This document shows, piece by piece, positions 25,384 through 34,014 of a stretch of DNA of 64,000 nt. Each line of letters starts with the position of its first letter. The stretch's first letter is position 1. The position numbers and the translations under genes are program-made. The DNA comes from Candidatus Woesebacteria bacterium (lineage in GTDB: Bacteria; Patescibacteriota; Microgenomatia; UBA1406; GWC2-37-13): positions 26,464 through 90,463 of the forward strand of contig JAGQLS010000005.1 of the NCBI GenBank assembly GCA_020429045.1. The letters are read 5' to 3'. A model generated the notes under the pieces. The model did no database searches. It worked only from the letters and a program-made list of their open reading frames with translations, and was not told the DNA's origin.

Positions 25384-27165
25384 TCACTTCACCGTCACGC
25401 TTTTTGCGATATTGCGCGGCTTGTCGACGTTGTTTCCCAGTTCAACCGCCATAAAATAGGCAAGTAGCTGAAGAGGAACAACGTTTCCTATCGCATCGGT
25501 TTCTCCCGTGTCCGGAACGGGAAGAAAATAGTCATAGTTCTCTTGCTTCTTATGCCCGATAGCTATAACTTCAGCTCCTCGCAAGCGTACTTCGTTTATG
25601 GCGGTATTCATATCGTTTTTAACCACATCATCCGAGACCACAGCGATGACAGGCACACCTTCCTCCATCAGGGTTATAGCATAGTGTTTAAGGTCGCCGG
25701 CGGGTATGGCATGTGCATGATGGTATGCTCCTTCGACAATCTTTACCATCCCTTCGTTGACAACTGCAAGGTTTTGGTATTTACCTAACAAGAAAATGTG
25801 CTGTTTACGCGCTAAATGTTTTGCCAACATTTTCACACGCGCGATATTTTGATTTTGCTCAAGATATGTGTGCAGCGCATAGGCAAGAAACTCGAGGTGC
25901 TTGTGCCCATTTTCATATTGCTCTTGTAGGGTTTTTGCCACGAGATACCCCCACGCAATCTGGGAAGAAAATACTTTCGTTGACATAACGCAAATTTCTG
26001 GTCCCGCTTCGCTCATGAAGGGGTAATCTGACATACGCGTCATCATGGAGCCCGGCATGTTGACCACAGAAGCGATTTTCATTTTTTTGTTTTTTGCATA
26101 TTCGAGAACTTCCATAACATCTGCGGTTTCGCCGCTTTGCGAAGGGGCAATGATAAGATCATCTTTTTGAAACAAACCATAATAACTGCGTGCGTCTGCA
26201 CCAACAAGGTTCGTCGCGCGTATACCACCAAACACCCTAAGGTAAAAGGCGATTTGAGAAGCGGCAAATCCAGCCGTGCCCGAACCGATCGTGTACACAT
26301 GAGGTGCGCGTTTTGTTGCGTTAGCGAGTTCTTCATACGTTCCCTTTGGTTGGGAAAGGAGCTTTCGTATAGCCTGCGGCGTCTCGAAAATTTCTTTGAC
26401 CATAAAGTGGTCATGACCCTCTTTTTGTATGGTATCTGCTTTTATTGTCATAGGCTCAAACACAAAGGTCTTTTTTGTACCATCTTTAACGTCAAAAAGC
26501 GATACGTCGCCACCCTTACCAATCTGTATCATTTGATTGTTTTCAACAACCGCCATAGTATCGACATATGGCGCAAAAGAAAGGACATCAGACGAAACAA
26601 ATATATCGTTGGTTTTTGTATCTTTCCCGACAACCAGCGGCGAGCCATTGCGTGCAGCGTAGATTTCTCCCTCCTTGGTGAGGGCGATGATGGTGTTTCG
26701 CCCATCAAGCTGAAGGAACGCCGCCCTTATTGCTTCTAAAAGCGACTTTTGTGTTTTTTGTTTCTCTTCGATGAGCCGTACGATAACTTCGGTGTCTGTT
26801 TCGCTTGCAAAGCGATAGTTTTTTTCAACAAGCATTTTTTTGAGTTCGTCGAAGTTTTCTACGATGCCATTTTGCGCCAACACAAACGATTTGTCGGTGC
26901 TATAGTGTGGGTGTGCGTTGGTTGTATTGACCGCGCCAGTTGTGGCCCAGCGCGTATGGGCGATGGCACAATTACCGTTGGGAAGTTTTTCAAGCGAGCG
27001 TATGTCGCTTATTTTCCCCACTTCTTTTTCAACAAACAGCGCATTATCCGCGCATACTGCAACACCCCACGAGTCGTACCCACGATAGTCTAATCGTTTG
27101 AGGCCGTTTATAACAATGGAGCCAGCGTTGGTTTTTACTCCTTTGTACCCATAGATTCCACACAT
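25384..27165 (-). CDS. glmS: Glutamine--fructose-6-phosphate aminotransferase (isomerizing)
   Basis: The 593-residue enzyme makes glucosamine-6-P from fructose-6-P and glutamine, the entry to peptidoglycan and amino-sugar synthesis. The N-terminus MCGIYGYKG supplies the catalytic Cys of the glutaminase domain. GLKRLDYRGYDSWG and HTRWATTGAVN follow. Two SIS domains carry GSGTAGFAA and SQSGETADV; the tail ends NVDKPRNIAKSVTVK. The length is typical. The 5' leader carries a glmS ribozyme, so expression is probably switched off by glucosamine-6-P. Confidence 0.97.
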   Translation of the reverse strand: MCGIYGYKGVKTNAGSIVINGLKRLDYRGYDSWGVAVCADNALFVEKEVGKISDIRSLEKLPNGNCAIAHTRWATTGAVNTTNAHPHYSTDKSFVLAQNGIVENFDELKKMLVEKNYRFASETDTEVIVRLIEEKQKTQKSLLEAIRAAFLQLDGRNTIIALTKEGEIYAARNGSPLVVGKDTKTNDIFVSSDVLSFAPYVDTMAVVENNQMIQIGKGGDVSLFDVKDGTKKTFVFEPMTIKADTIQKEGHDHFMVKEIFETPQAIRKLLSQPKGTYEELANATKRAPHVYTIGSGTAGFAASQIAFYLRVFGGIRATNLVGADARSYYGLFQKDDLIIAPSQSGETADVMEVLEYAKNKKMKIASVVNMPGSMMTRMSDYPFMSEAGPEICVMSTKVFSSQIAWGYLVAKTLQEQYENGHKHLEFLAYALHTYLEQNQNIARVKMLAKHLARKQHIFLLGKYQNLAVVNEGMVKIVEGAYHHAHAIPAGDLKHYAITLMEEGVPVIAVVSDDVVKNDMNTAINEVRLRGAEVIAIGHKKQENYDYFLPVPDTGETDAIGNVVPLQLLAYFMAVELGNNVDKPRNIAKSVTVK

Positions 27166-27236
27166 AGTAAAAAAGTGAATGAATAATTACTGACCCGAAA
27201 TGGGCTAGCAGAAAGAAAAAGAGAAGTGGAAGGCTT

Positions 27237-27442
27237 GGGAGTGTCTCTGTTCCGAATCTTGCGAATCGGTTTTAAACAACTCTTTTTTGGTAGGTGCGCC
27301 ACCACACCTGAGGGTCTCCGCTGATACTCCTGTCAAACCGCGTGGTCAAACAGGGTCCGATTGTTCTTCAAACTACAACGTGTGTTGAAGAACCCCTCTT
27401 CCTCGTCTTCCCGATATCCTTACGTCATCGGGACCAGTCGCT
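27237..27442 (-). ncRNA. glmS ribozyme
   Basis: On the minus strand the leader carries the ribozyme core in order. The cleavage site A|GCG is between 27442 and 27441, and hairpin P1 is CCCGAT/ATCGGG. The conserved GACGAGGA is followed by GAGGGG, pairing with ACCCTC in GCGGAGACCCTC (P2). P3 is AGGTG/CACCT. The P4 loop GTTTAAAACCGA...GGAACAGAGACACTC closely matches the P4 of Thermoanaerobacter (GGUAAAACC...CAUAGAGCAGUCC). About 60 extra nt forming two hairpins sit between the P2 strands. Glucosamine-6-P would trigger self-cleavage and loss of the glmS mRNA. Confidence 0.92.
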
Positions 27443-27493
27443 TGTAACAGACCAAATTGTATAATTGGTCACTTTCTTGATCTTTCTGTGAAA

Positions 27494-27522
27494 AGAATAG
27501 CAACAACACTCTGTAATGTCAA
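27494..27522 (-). promoter_or_regulatory. glmS promoter
   Basis: On the minus strand a perfect TTGACA (27522-27517) is followed after 17 nt by TATTCT (27499-27494). Transcription would start near 27487, about 45 nt before the ribozyme cleavage site. A small hairpin (GACCAA/TTGGTC) lies in between. Confidence 0.75.
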
Positions 27523-27551
27523 GAAATTTCACCGCAACGATTAAAACGCCA

Positions 27552-27869
27552 TCAACACTTTATGAGCAACAAGAATCCAAATATAATCAAACCGAGTGAA
27601 AACACAGTATAGATAATCATGTCGATCGTCGTGAAGGGCTGATATGGGCCCCAGCGCGGTCTGACCCAGCCGGTTTGATGAAGGACGTAACCTTCAATAC
27701 CAAACAAAAGACCAAGATTGATCAGAAAATATGCATATTGACCTATCGCGAGTAAAAGGAACATAACTATAAGAATTAATATTCCAAGTGGAGACCTTAT
27801 GGTTTTATGATAGCGAATTGCAGCTTTAAGACCTTTTTTGCTTTGTGGTTTTGTTTTATTATTTATCAT
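27552..27869 (-). CDS. Small integral membrane protein of unknown function
   Basis: A 105-residue protein. A basic N-terminus (NNKTKPQSKKGLKAAIRYHK) is followed by about three hydrophobic segments (LGILILIVMFLLLAIG, YFLINLGLLFGIEGYVL, IIYTVFSLGLIIFGFLLLI). An aromatic loop with WVRPRWGPYQPF separates the last two. I recognise no family. It sits alone upstream of the glmS promoter. Confidence 0.6.
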   Translation of the reverse strand: MINNKTKPQSKKGLKAAIRYHKTIRSPLGILILIVMFLLLAIGQYAYFLINLGLLFGIEGYVLHQTGWVRPRWGPYQPFTTIDMIIYTVFSLGLIIFGFLLLIKC

Positions 27870-27948
27870 TTGTTAGGAAGAATTTATTCTATAGTTTTAC
27901 TCCGCGCGGCAAAATCAAATCAATCAAAATTTTTTAAAAAAATCAACT

Positions 27949-28410
27949 CTACCTTCCCCCCTCAACATAATAGTCGGGAATGGCAGCAACTTGTTTATAG
28001 CCGCTCTTTTTATAAAATGCCCTTGCTGGCGCATACGAGTCGATATCACATGATAGGGCATGGATATAACGACCACCAATTTTTTTAACAAACCGTTCAA
28101 GATGTGATAATAGTCGAGAAGCTAGTCCTTGATGTCTGTATTGTTTATGTACAGCAAAATAATCTTCATCCATTTCATAACCACCACTACCATATTTGTT
28201 TTCTCTCACGCCCATTGCGGCGATGATTTTTCCTTCATCTTCTATGTACCAATATTGGTGACGGTTAGAATCAAGACTTTCAATAACGGCTTTTTCAACA
28301 ATCTTTTTTTCATTGGGTGCCCAAGTTTGATCAAAGGCGTTCGGTCCGGTGAGAAAAGCCGCTATTTTTACAGCGGTTTCTTTATTTGTTAATGTTTTTA
28401 TTTCCAACAC
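27949..28410 (-). CDS. GNAT family N-acetyltransferase
   Basis: About 153 residues with the GNAT fold. The acetyl-CoA loop is VHKQYRHQGLASRLLSHLE (Q-x-x-R-x-Q-G pattern, about residue 95). The end carries the typical ARAFYKKSGY motif. The substrate is unknown. The start is set at GTG 28410 because TATAAT (28422-28417) stands 6 nt before it. The longer frame from 28434 would place the -10 box inside the coding sequence. Confidence 0.8.
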   Translation of the reverse strand: MLEIKTLTNKETAVKIAAFLTGPNAFDQTWAPNEKKIVEKAVIESLDSNRHQYWYIEDEGKIIAAMGVRENKYGSGGYEMDEDYFAVHKQYRHQGLASRLLSHLERFVKKIGGRYIHALSCDIDSYAPARAFYKKSGYKQVAAIPDYYVEGGR

Positions 28411-28473
28411 AAAAGTATTATAACAAGATAGCACAAAGTCTATTACGCAAAGATTTAATGATTGAGAGTTATA

Positions 28474-28514
28474 GTTTAAATTGTGTTGCGCAATTTAAAC
28501 CGAAATGATATTAT
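28474..28514 (+). promoter_or_regulatory. Operator-like inverted repeat in the fic-1 promoter
   Basis: GTTTAAATTG (28474-28483) and CAATTTAAAC (28491-28500) form a perfect 10-bp inverted repeat with a 7-nt spacer. A TTGCGC -35 (28486-28491) and a TATTAT -10 (28509-28514) with 17-nt spacing overlap it. A repressor bound here would block the -35 region. Confidence 0.55.
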
Positions 28515-28542
28515 GGTTTAATTAACAATTATACACATAGTT

Positions 28543-29682
28543 ATGCAAATTGGAAAATTAGTACAACAATCAGGTGGTTATAAAGCTTTTATACCAAACT
28601 CGTTTCCACCCGACATAACAAATCTACGATTGGATCAAGAAGTATCTGAATGTGAATTTTGGGCAGGACACCACTTAGCAAAATTAGATGGAATAACGCA
28701 AAGACTTCCTGACCTAGACCTTTTCATATTTATGTATATAAGGAAAGAAGCAGCCTTATCAAGCAACATCGAAGGGACAAAAGCAACAATAATTGACAGT
28801 ATTAAAGCAGAAGCCAACATTGTTGAAGGGTTACCAGAAGACGTTGACACAATTCAATCATACATTGGTGCCATGAATTATGGGTTAAGCAGAATGGAGA
28901 AATTACCTCTTTCTTTAAGGTTTTTAAAAGAAACGCATAAAATATTACTCTCGGATAATAAATATCATATAAAAACACCGGGTGAATTTAGAAAATCACA
29001 GAATTGGATATCTGGAACATCTCCAAATGACGCAAAATATGTACCTCCTCCCACTTACGAAATGAATATAGCGCTTGGTCAACTGGAAAAATTTCTATAT
29101 AGCAGCTATTACAGTCCGCTCATGAAAATTGCTATGGCCCATGCACAGTTTGAAACAATTCATCCATTCCAGGATGGAAACGGCAGAACGGGGAGATTGT
29201 TAGTCACGTTTTACTTATACAAGGAGAAAGTACTTGAAAGGCCGGTCTTATACCTCTCAAAATTTTTTGGAGGCAATGAAAAACGGAGAGAGAAATATTT
29301 TGATATGCTTCACAACTACCACTCCAAAGGAGGGGTAAAGCAATGGCTAACCTTCTTTTTTAAAGGAATATCAGAGGTTGCTCAAGACGCAATAAAGACA
29401 TCAAACAAGATCATGAATTTAAGAGAGAAAGATATGGAAAAGATACATTCTTTAGGGAAAGGAGCGTCGACCGGGGTTGCGCTACTTCGCAATTTATACA
29501 GCCTACCTATCGTAGATGCAAAAAAAATTTCAGAATGGACAGGGCATTCTATACAAGCATCGTATAAAACTATTAATAAGTTTGTAGAAATTGGCATTCT
29601 AGAACAAAGAGATGAAAGCAAGGTATACGGGAAGACATATGTATACAAAGATTATCTCGCGTTGTTTACTGATGAAAAGTAA
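28543..29682 (+). CDS. Fic family protein (AMPylase-type), copy 1
   Basis: A 379-residue Fic protein. An N-terminal domain precedes the inhibitory helix motif SSNIEGT (about residue 74), which fits S/T-x-x-x-E-G and keeps the enzyme auto-inhibited. The catalytic loop HPFQDGNGRTGR (about residue 207) has the active His and the phosphate-binding residues. A C-terminal winged-helix-like region (ASTGVALLRNLYSLPIVDAKKIS...) follows. Fic enzymes transfer AMP to target proteins; the target is unknown. A second, diverged copy lies after the tmRNA gene. It is followed directly by a broken tRNA-Gln copy. Confidence 0.92.
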   Translation: MQIGKLVQQSGGYKAFIPNSFPPDITNLRLDQEVSECEFWAGHHLAKLDGITQRLPDLDLFIFMYIRKEAALSSNIEGTKATIIDSIKAEANIVEGLPEDVDTIQSYIGAMNYGLSRMEKLPLSLRFLKETHKILLSDNKYHIKTPGEFRKSQNWISGTSPNDAKYVPPPTYEMNIALGQLEKFLYSSYYSPLMKIAMAHAQFETIHPFQDGNGRTGRLLVTFYLYKEKVLERPVLYLSKFFGGNEKRREKYFDMLHNYHSKGGVKQWLTFFFKGISEVAQDAIKTSNKIMNLREKDMEKIHSLGKGASTGVALLRNLYSLPIVDAKKISEWTGHSIQASYKTINKFVEIGILEQRDESKVYGKTYVYKDYLALFTDEK

Positions 29683-29721
29683 TCAAAAACACCAATAAAA
29701 CTCCGCCACCTTTTTCTTCCT

Positions 29722-29755
29722 GGCTGCCCAGCTAGCCTGCCTGCCGGCAGGGATT
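29722..29755 (-). repeat. Partial tRNA-Gln 3' copy split by a palindromic element
   Basis: GGCTGCCCAGCTAG (29722-29735) is identical to the 3' end of the intact tRNA-Gln at 29891-29904. It is interrupted by CCTGCCTGCCGGCAGG (29736-29751), after which GATT of the T-loop continues. The insertion contains the palindrome CCTGCCGGCAGG. A similar insertion splits a tRNA fragment at 63218-63237. Confidence 0.7.
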
Positions 29756-29891
29756 TACCCAAAGGGCATTAACTGTCAGAAACATTCGCACAGCTCATTA
29801 ACTGACAGTGTAAACGAACCATCGGTTCTCAATATCAAAACCGGATAATCAAACAAAAAAAGATAGAACGAGTCTGTCTTTTTTTGTTTGG

Positions 29892-29962
29892 CTGCCCAGC
29901 TAGGATTCGAACCTAGATTAGACGGTTCAGAGCCGTCTGTCCTACCATTAGACGACCGGGCA
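29892..29962 (-). tRNA. tRNA-Gln (CUG)
   Basis: A 71-nt cloverleaf on the minus strand. The acceptor TGCCCGG pairs with CTGGGCA. The D-arm is GTC TAATGGTA GGAC. The anticodon stem GACGG/CCGTC closes loop CTCTGAA, anticodon CTG. The T-arm is CTAGG TTCGAAT CCTAG, with discriminator G. No CCA is encoded. The 209 nt before it (from 29683) hold only the broken copy and a short duplicated ATTAACTGNCAG motif. The 130 nt after it show nothing I can support. Confidence 0.95.
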
Positions 29963-30092
29963 AACCAACAACACCGACACTTGTTGTCCACCATTACCCC
30001 TCACAGCGGGGCAGGGCCTACAGGATAAAAATCTGTTCACCATACAAACCCAACAACAGTTCTTGCAACGAGACGGCGAATAGACCATTGTA

Positions 30093-31274
30093 TCAAACCT
30101 TATCCTTATTTAGTAGCCCAAAAAGCACTGCGAGCAACAAAAAATTTTGTTGAATAGTCAACCAATAATGGTCAAACATGCCCGTTGCGACAACAACAAA
30201 TAGTACAATCCACCACTGTTTTGTTTGTGTTCTTTTTTTCAACCACTTCCATGCACCACATGCGAGCAACCCAGAGACCACGACGCCAACTTCTGCAACA
30301 AACAGCAAAAAAACGTTGTGCACGGGTTGTATGAAAACATAAGGGAACGCTCCATCGATTGATCCCTGCTCAAAGAGATAATTTTTGAGTCCGACACCAA
30401 AGAAGGGGTGTGTGCTTATGATTTCAACAGCTTTTTTTGTCAGCAACCCACGTTTGTACAACGAAAGTGGGTCGCCCTGGAATTGGAAAGCAATTCCCAA
30501 CACGAGGAGAAATGTCAGCAATCTTGTTACAAAACAAAACACACAATGTTTATATAGTTTTACATCAAACGCGTAGTACATATTTATCATTGCAAAAACA
30601 ATAATTGCTGTTCGCGAAAATGAAATCAAAATGAGAAGGGAAGAAATAATCATTAACAAAAACCGCGCGGCTGATCTAGTTTTTGTATCCCACAAGGCAA
30701 ACACATAAAGAGCGAGGTAAAATCCGCCAAGCGCATTGGGGTGAGGAAATGTCGAGTAGGGCCTCAACAGCTGTTTGCCATGCGCTGTGATAGTTGCAAT
30801 ACCAATCGTGTCTATAGTAAAGTTTCGTTCTCCAAGAAAGTACCATATCCCCTGCAGTGCGCCTTGGTGGACAATTTGTGCAAGTGCCAAAAAAAACACA
30901 ACAACGGCACCAGCAAAAAACGCAGTATACATACGACTTCTCTTCACACGACTATTTTTCACCAACACGGAAAGCCCGTACAGTTCCAGCACTTTTAGTG
31001 TGCCATACAAAGCCAGAAACGTTTGTTGAGCGAGTAAAACGTTACTTACTAGAATCAAAAGTACGACGCTAAACCATTTTTTACGACAGGTTTTGAGCAA
31101 CAATTTCCACTTTGAAGCAAGGAGTATGAAAACAAGGATGTCTGTTAAAAAAAGGGCCGGAGCCAGATAGTCTACGCGCACTCCTTGGACAAACGAAAAG
31201 TCAAAAAAGAAGAATGTACCAAACTGGGTGGGAAGGGAAAACGCTAAAAGCAGCAACAAAGTTTCGCCTATCAT
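30093..31274 (-). CDS. O-antigen ligase family membrane protein
   Basis: A 393-residue polytopic membrane protein with about ten hydrophobic segments. A large loop near residues 155-190 includes LRPYSTFPHPNALGGFYLALY, and a later loop has THPFFGVGLKNY and HNVFLLFVAEVG. These are the hallmarks of the Wzy/WaaL (O-antigen ligase/polymerase) superfamily, which joins lipid-linked glycans. It probably acts in glycan assembly on the cell surface. TATAAT stands 9 nt before ATG 31274. Confidence 0.85.
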   Translation of the reverse strand: MIGETLLLLLAFSLPTQFGTFFFFDFSFVQGVRVDYLAPALFLTDILVFILLASKWKLLLKTCRKKWFSVVLLILVSNVLLAQQTFLALYGTLKVLELYGLSVLVKNSRVKRSRMYTAFFAGAVVVFFLALAQIVHQGALQGIWYFLGERNFTIDTIGIATITAHGKQLLRPYSTFPHPNALGGFYLALYVFALWDTKTRSAARFLLMIISSLLILISFSRTAIIVFAMINMYYAFDVKLYKHCVFCFVTRLLTFLLVLGIAFQFQGDPLSLYKRGLLTKKAVEIISTHPFFGVGLKNYLFEQGSIDGAFPYVFIQPVHNVFLLFVAEVGVVVSGLLACGAWKWLKKRTQTKQWWIVLFVVVATGMFDHYWLTIQQNFLLLAVLFGLLNKDKV

Positions 31275-31344
31275 ATATAAAGCATTATATATTTCCTATC
31301 GTTTATTTACCGCTTGATCAACAATTGTGTATACTTAAAATACT

Positions 31345-32772
31345 ATGGAGCGAGCGAAAGGAGAGATAACAACACTACTTGCGGTTGGAGCATTGGTTGT
31401 TGTTGGCATTGCTTCCTTTATCACTTCTACACTTAACACTAGGCCAATCAAAACGCAAACACAGGCGGCGCAAGCTATATGGACATGCCCACAAGATGGC
31501 TCTCAGGCTGATGCTGAAGCGATTGATACGTTCACACGTGTTTGGGGAGGAGAACAAAACGGCGCCATGCGTTGGCGCTATGAGAGGGCACTTTTTTTGA
31601 CCGACTGTCAGAATCCGAATATTTGTGAAGGAGGATCGGCGCAAAACAGTTTTGCTGGTTCAGGAAGTGTACCGGTGTGGCTCAATTGCACCAACCCTCC
31701 GCCTGCAGGAGGTGGGGGCGGATCTCAACCACCACCTGGCGGAGGTGGAACAGGAACGGGTACTGGTGGTACGGGAGGTACATACAGCGGTCAAGGCTTT
31801 ATCTGCTACAACAATAAAGAAAGCAACGGGAGTTTTACAGAAACAAACCAAGCCACACGACAATCGTTCATTTCAGTGTGGGGAGGGAAGTGCGCAGAAC
31901 CCGAACGTGCAGGAGCATCGCGATGGCGCTACCAGCGGAGTTTGTATCTTGATCCGGGGAGCGATGGTTCGACCTGCGAACAAGACCAAAACAATAGAGA
32001 TCATAAATACTGGGATGGGTGTCCGACGCCAAGCCCGATTGCAGCGCCGACACCCGTGGGCGCTGGAGGCGGTGGGTCAGGTTCTGGGAGTGGTTTGGGA
32101 GGCACAGGAGGAACCGGTACGCCTACCGGGGTATTATCAGGGACACCTTCTGTCTCGCCAATCAGCGGAACAGTCACTCCGACCCCCACACCAATAATTA
32201 CTCCAACCCAGACAGAATATACTTACAAAGCAACAGTAACGATCAAAGTACAATATGCAGATGAATGCAGCAAGTACGGTTTAGTCAGCTTGCATATAAA
32301 CAACATATACATACGAGGAGATAATACAGGCTCGCTATGGTTTCAGGAGAACACCCCCTTATCCTTTAACATTGATTTGAATAGTGCTACGCATGAAACA
32401 ATCACTGATTATACCTTTTCTGCAAGCTACGCAGAGACAATGACGATTTATTACGATACAATATATTTTCAAACCACCATAAATCGTCCTTATTATTTTT
32501 CCAATCGAAGTTCAGGCAACCTTACTCCGGTCTGGAACGGCAGTATGTATGAAGTGTCAGACGAATATGTCATTGACTGTCGCGACATAACAACAATTAT
32601 TACCTCCGGTCTTCCTACGAATACGCCGAAATCCACCAATACGCTTTCTCCAACCTCTTATAACCTTTGGTTATTATATTGCTTTCGTATCAGGTGCGTA
32701 TGGATTTTATTTTTTAATAAAAACTCAACGCCCAATCAATGTATGCAGACCTGCATGGCTTTGGCGAAATAA
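31345..32772 (+). CDS. Surface protein with duplicated VWGG/RWRY domain, C-terminus probably frameshifted
   Basis: A 475-residue protein. An N-terminal membrane anchor (TLLAVGALVVVGIASFITS) is followed by two copies of a Cys-containing unit: FTRVWGG...RWRYERALFL (about residue 60) and FISVWGG...RWRYQRSLYL (about residue 175). Gly/Pro-rich linkers separate them, and then come Thr/Pro stretches and a beta-rich domain (about 290-400). The last 30 residues look unnatural (NLWLLYCFRIRCVWILFF). In another frame the same DNA encodes ITFGYYIAFVSGAYGFYFLI, a good membrane helix, so a single-base indel near 32640-32660 is likely. Confidence 0.65.
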   Translation: MERAKGEITTLLAVGALVVVGIASFITSTLNTRPIKTQTQAAQAIWTCPQDGSQADAEAIDTFTRVWGGEQNGAMRWRYERALFLTDCQNPNICEGGSAQNSFAGSGSVPVWLNCTNPPPAGGGGGSQPPPGGGGTGTGTGGTGGTYSGQGFICYNNKESNGSFTETNQATRQSFISVWGGKCAEPERAGASRWRYQRSLYLDPGSDGSTCEQDQNNRDHKYWDGCPTPSPIAAPTPVGAGGGGSGSGSGLGGTGGTGTPTGVLSGTPSVSPISGTVTPTPTPIITPTQTEYTYKATVTIKVQYADECSKYGLVSLHINNIYIRGDNTGSLWFQENTPLSFNIDLNSATHETITDYTFSASYAETMTIYYDTIYFQTTINRPYYFSNRSSGNLTPVWNGSMYEVSDEYVIDCRDITTIITSGLPTNTPKSTNTLSPTSYNLWLLYCFRIRCVWILFFNKNSTPNQCMQTCMALAK

Positions 32773-32917
32773 TTTCATGTACTTGAACTGTAACAACAGA
32801 TGCAGTAAGATCAAGATAAAATAGTTTTTTAAGTCTGTCTAAACCTAGACTCTGAAATTTTTTGGATGATAAACATACTGGTTTTTAGCTCCTTTATGGG
32901 TGTATCAGCTAATTATA

Positions 32918-34010
32918 TATCACTCTCAAAACCAGTTGTCAGATTTGATACAGAAAAGTTTGTTGGTGGGTTAGTTGTATAAATTGTTGTTTGATTTGCT
33001 CAAAAGTTCTATTTGCCCTGTTGGCTAGTTTGGTTTTAGCATAACCCCACACATGTTCAATGGGATTGGTTTCTGGAGCATAGGGAGCAAGAGCAATGAG
33101 ATGAATTTTCTCCAGTGATTTCCCTCTTTTTAGCTGTTCTCGTAGTTGTTTTGACTTGTGCCACTTGGCATTATCCCAAGCAATGCAAAGCTTTTTATCG
33201 GGATATTGCTTGATTAGCTTTTTAAGCACCCCAATGGTTTCTGTTGAGTTACCTCTCTTAATTGGGAATATGTGGCAAATATGGATGTTTTGGTCAAGAA
33301 ACCCGAGGTAATTTTGATGTTGCTTACTCCTCTCGGTTTTAACAACAGTCCGTTTGCCTTTTACTAACCAAGCTCTTCTAATTTCCGCCTCCTTTTGGAG
33401 CCTAGTTTCATCAGCGGCAAAAACTACCCACTCACCACTTTCCAGAAGTGGTTTAATTTCTCTCCTAATCTCCCTCACTCTTTTCTTAATGGCTTCTTCG
33501 TCTCTTCTGGGACTCACTACATCTGGATACTTGAGAGAGAGACCACAAAACTTAAGGAGTAAGTGATAACTGACGTCACTCTCATAGACCACATCAAATA
33601 CTGCACTCACATATTGCTTTAGCTTGGGTACATCCCAAAACCTTGATGGTATCCTGTACTCATCTGGTGGTTGACTGAGTAACCACTTAATTTCTTTCTT
33701 CTGCTCTCTGGTTAACTTGGCTGCATTCTCATTACCAATATTGTTTGAAAAAAGACTAGCCAATCTTCTCTGAATGAATGCTTTTAGCCAACGGGTAATT
33801 GTCCGCACAGAAGTGATTAAAGATTCAGCAATCGTTTTGATTTTTACCCCGGCCGCTCTGAGCAATACTGCTTGAGCCCTTAGTCTTACTGATTCAAGAG
33901 TTGATTTCCTTAGTTGTCTCCCAAGTAGTTCTTTCTCTGGCATGGTGAGCACTATTATGTACATTACCTCACTATATCAAATCTGCCATTTGGTTTTTAA
34001 GGGGCTATAT
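32918..34010 (-). mobile_element. IS630 family insertion sequence
   Basis: An intact-looking element around a full transposase gene. The ends are imperfect inverted repeats of about 30 bp sharing an exact core: the right end has TATCAAATCTG at 33975-33985, and the left end has its complement CAGATTTGATA at 32940-32950. TGGTTTTT / AAAACCA lie further out. The outermost bases are TA-rich on both sides, as expected for TA-targeting IS630. The exact ends are uncertain by a few bases. Confidence 0.75.
32939..33943 (-). CDS. IS630 family transposase
   Basis: A 334-residue transposase starting MPEKELLG (ATG 33943; an upstream start at 33964 is less likely). The N-terminal helix-turn-helix has IKTIAESLITSVRTITRWLK. 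The catalytic triad is visible: FAADETRLQ (first Asp), CIAWDNAKWHKS (second Asp) and APYAPETNPIEHVWGYAK (Glu). No stop or frameshift interrupts it, so it could be active. Confidence 0.92.
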   Translation of the reverse strand: MPEKELLGRQLRKSTLESVRLRAQAVLLRAAGVKIKTIAESLITSVRTITRWLKAFIQRRLASLFSNNIGNENAAKLTREQKKEIKWLLSQPPDEYRIPSRFWDVPKLKQYVSAVFDVVYESDVSYHLLLKFCGLSLKYPDVVSPRRDEEAIKKRVREIRREIKPLLESGEWVVFAADETRLQKEAEIRRAWLVKGKRTVVKTERSKQHQNYLGFLDQNIHICHIFPIKRGNSTETIGVLKKLIKQYPDKKLCIAWDNAKWHKSKQLREQLKRGKSLEKIHLIALAPYAPETNPIEHVWGYAKTKLANRANRTFEQIKQQFIQLTHQQTFLYQI

Positions 34011-34014
34011 ATTA

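Noticed and set aside
26137..26739. 200-residue plus-strand ORF antisense to glmS
   Set aside because: It is fully covered by a certain gene on the other strand, and its composition is unlike a real protein.
27166..27236. Possible T-box or riboswitch other than glmS between ribozyme and gene
   Set aside because: Only a small CCCA/GGGT hairpin is present; the structured part is accounted for by the glmS ribozyme.
29776..29994. 72-residue minus-strand ORF containing SSNGRTDGSEPSNLGSNPSW
   Set aside because: It is the translation of tRNA-Gln; this pattern is a well-known false ORF from tRNA genes.
31625..32197. 190-residue frame-shifted ORF inside the surface protein
   Set aside because: It arises from Gly/Pro-rich low-complexity codons read in another frame; no independent evidence.
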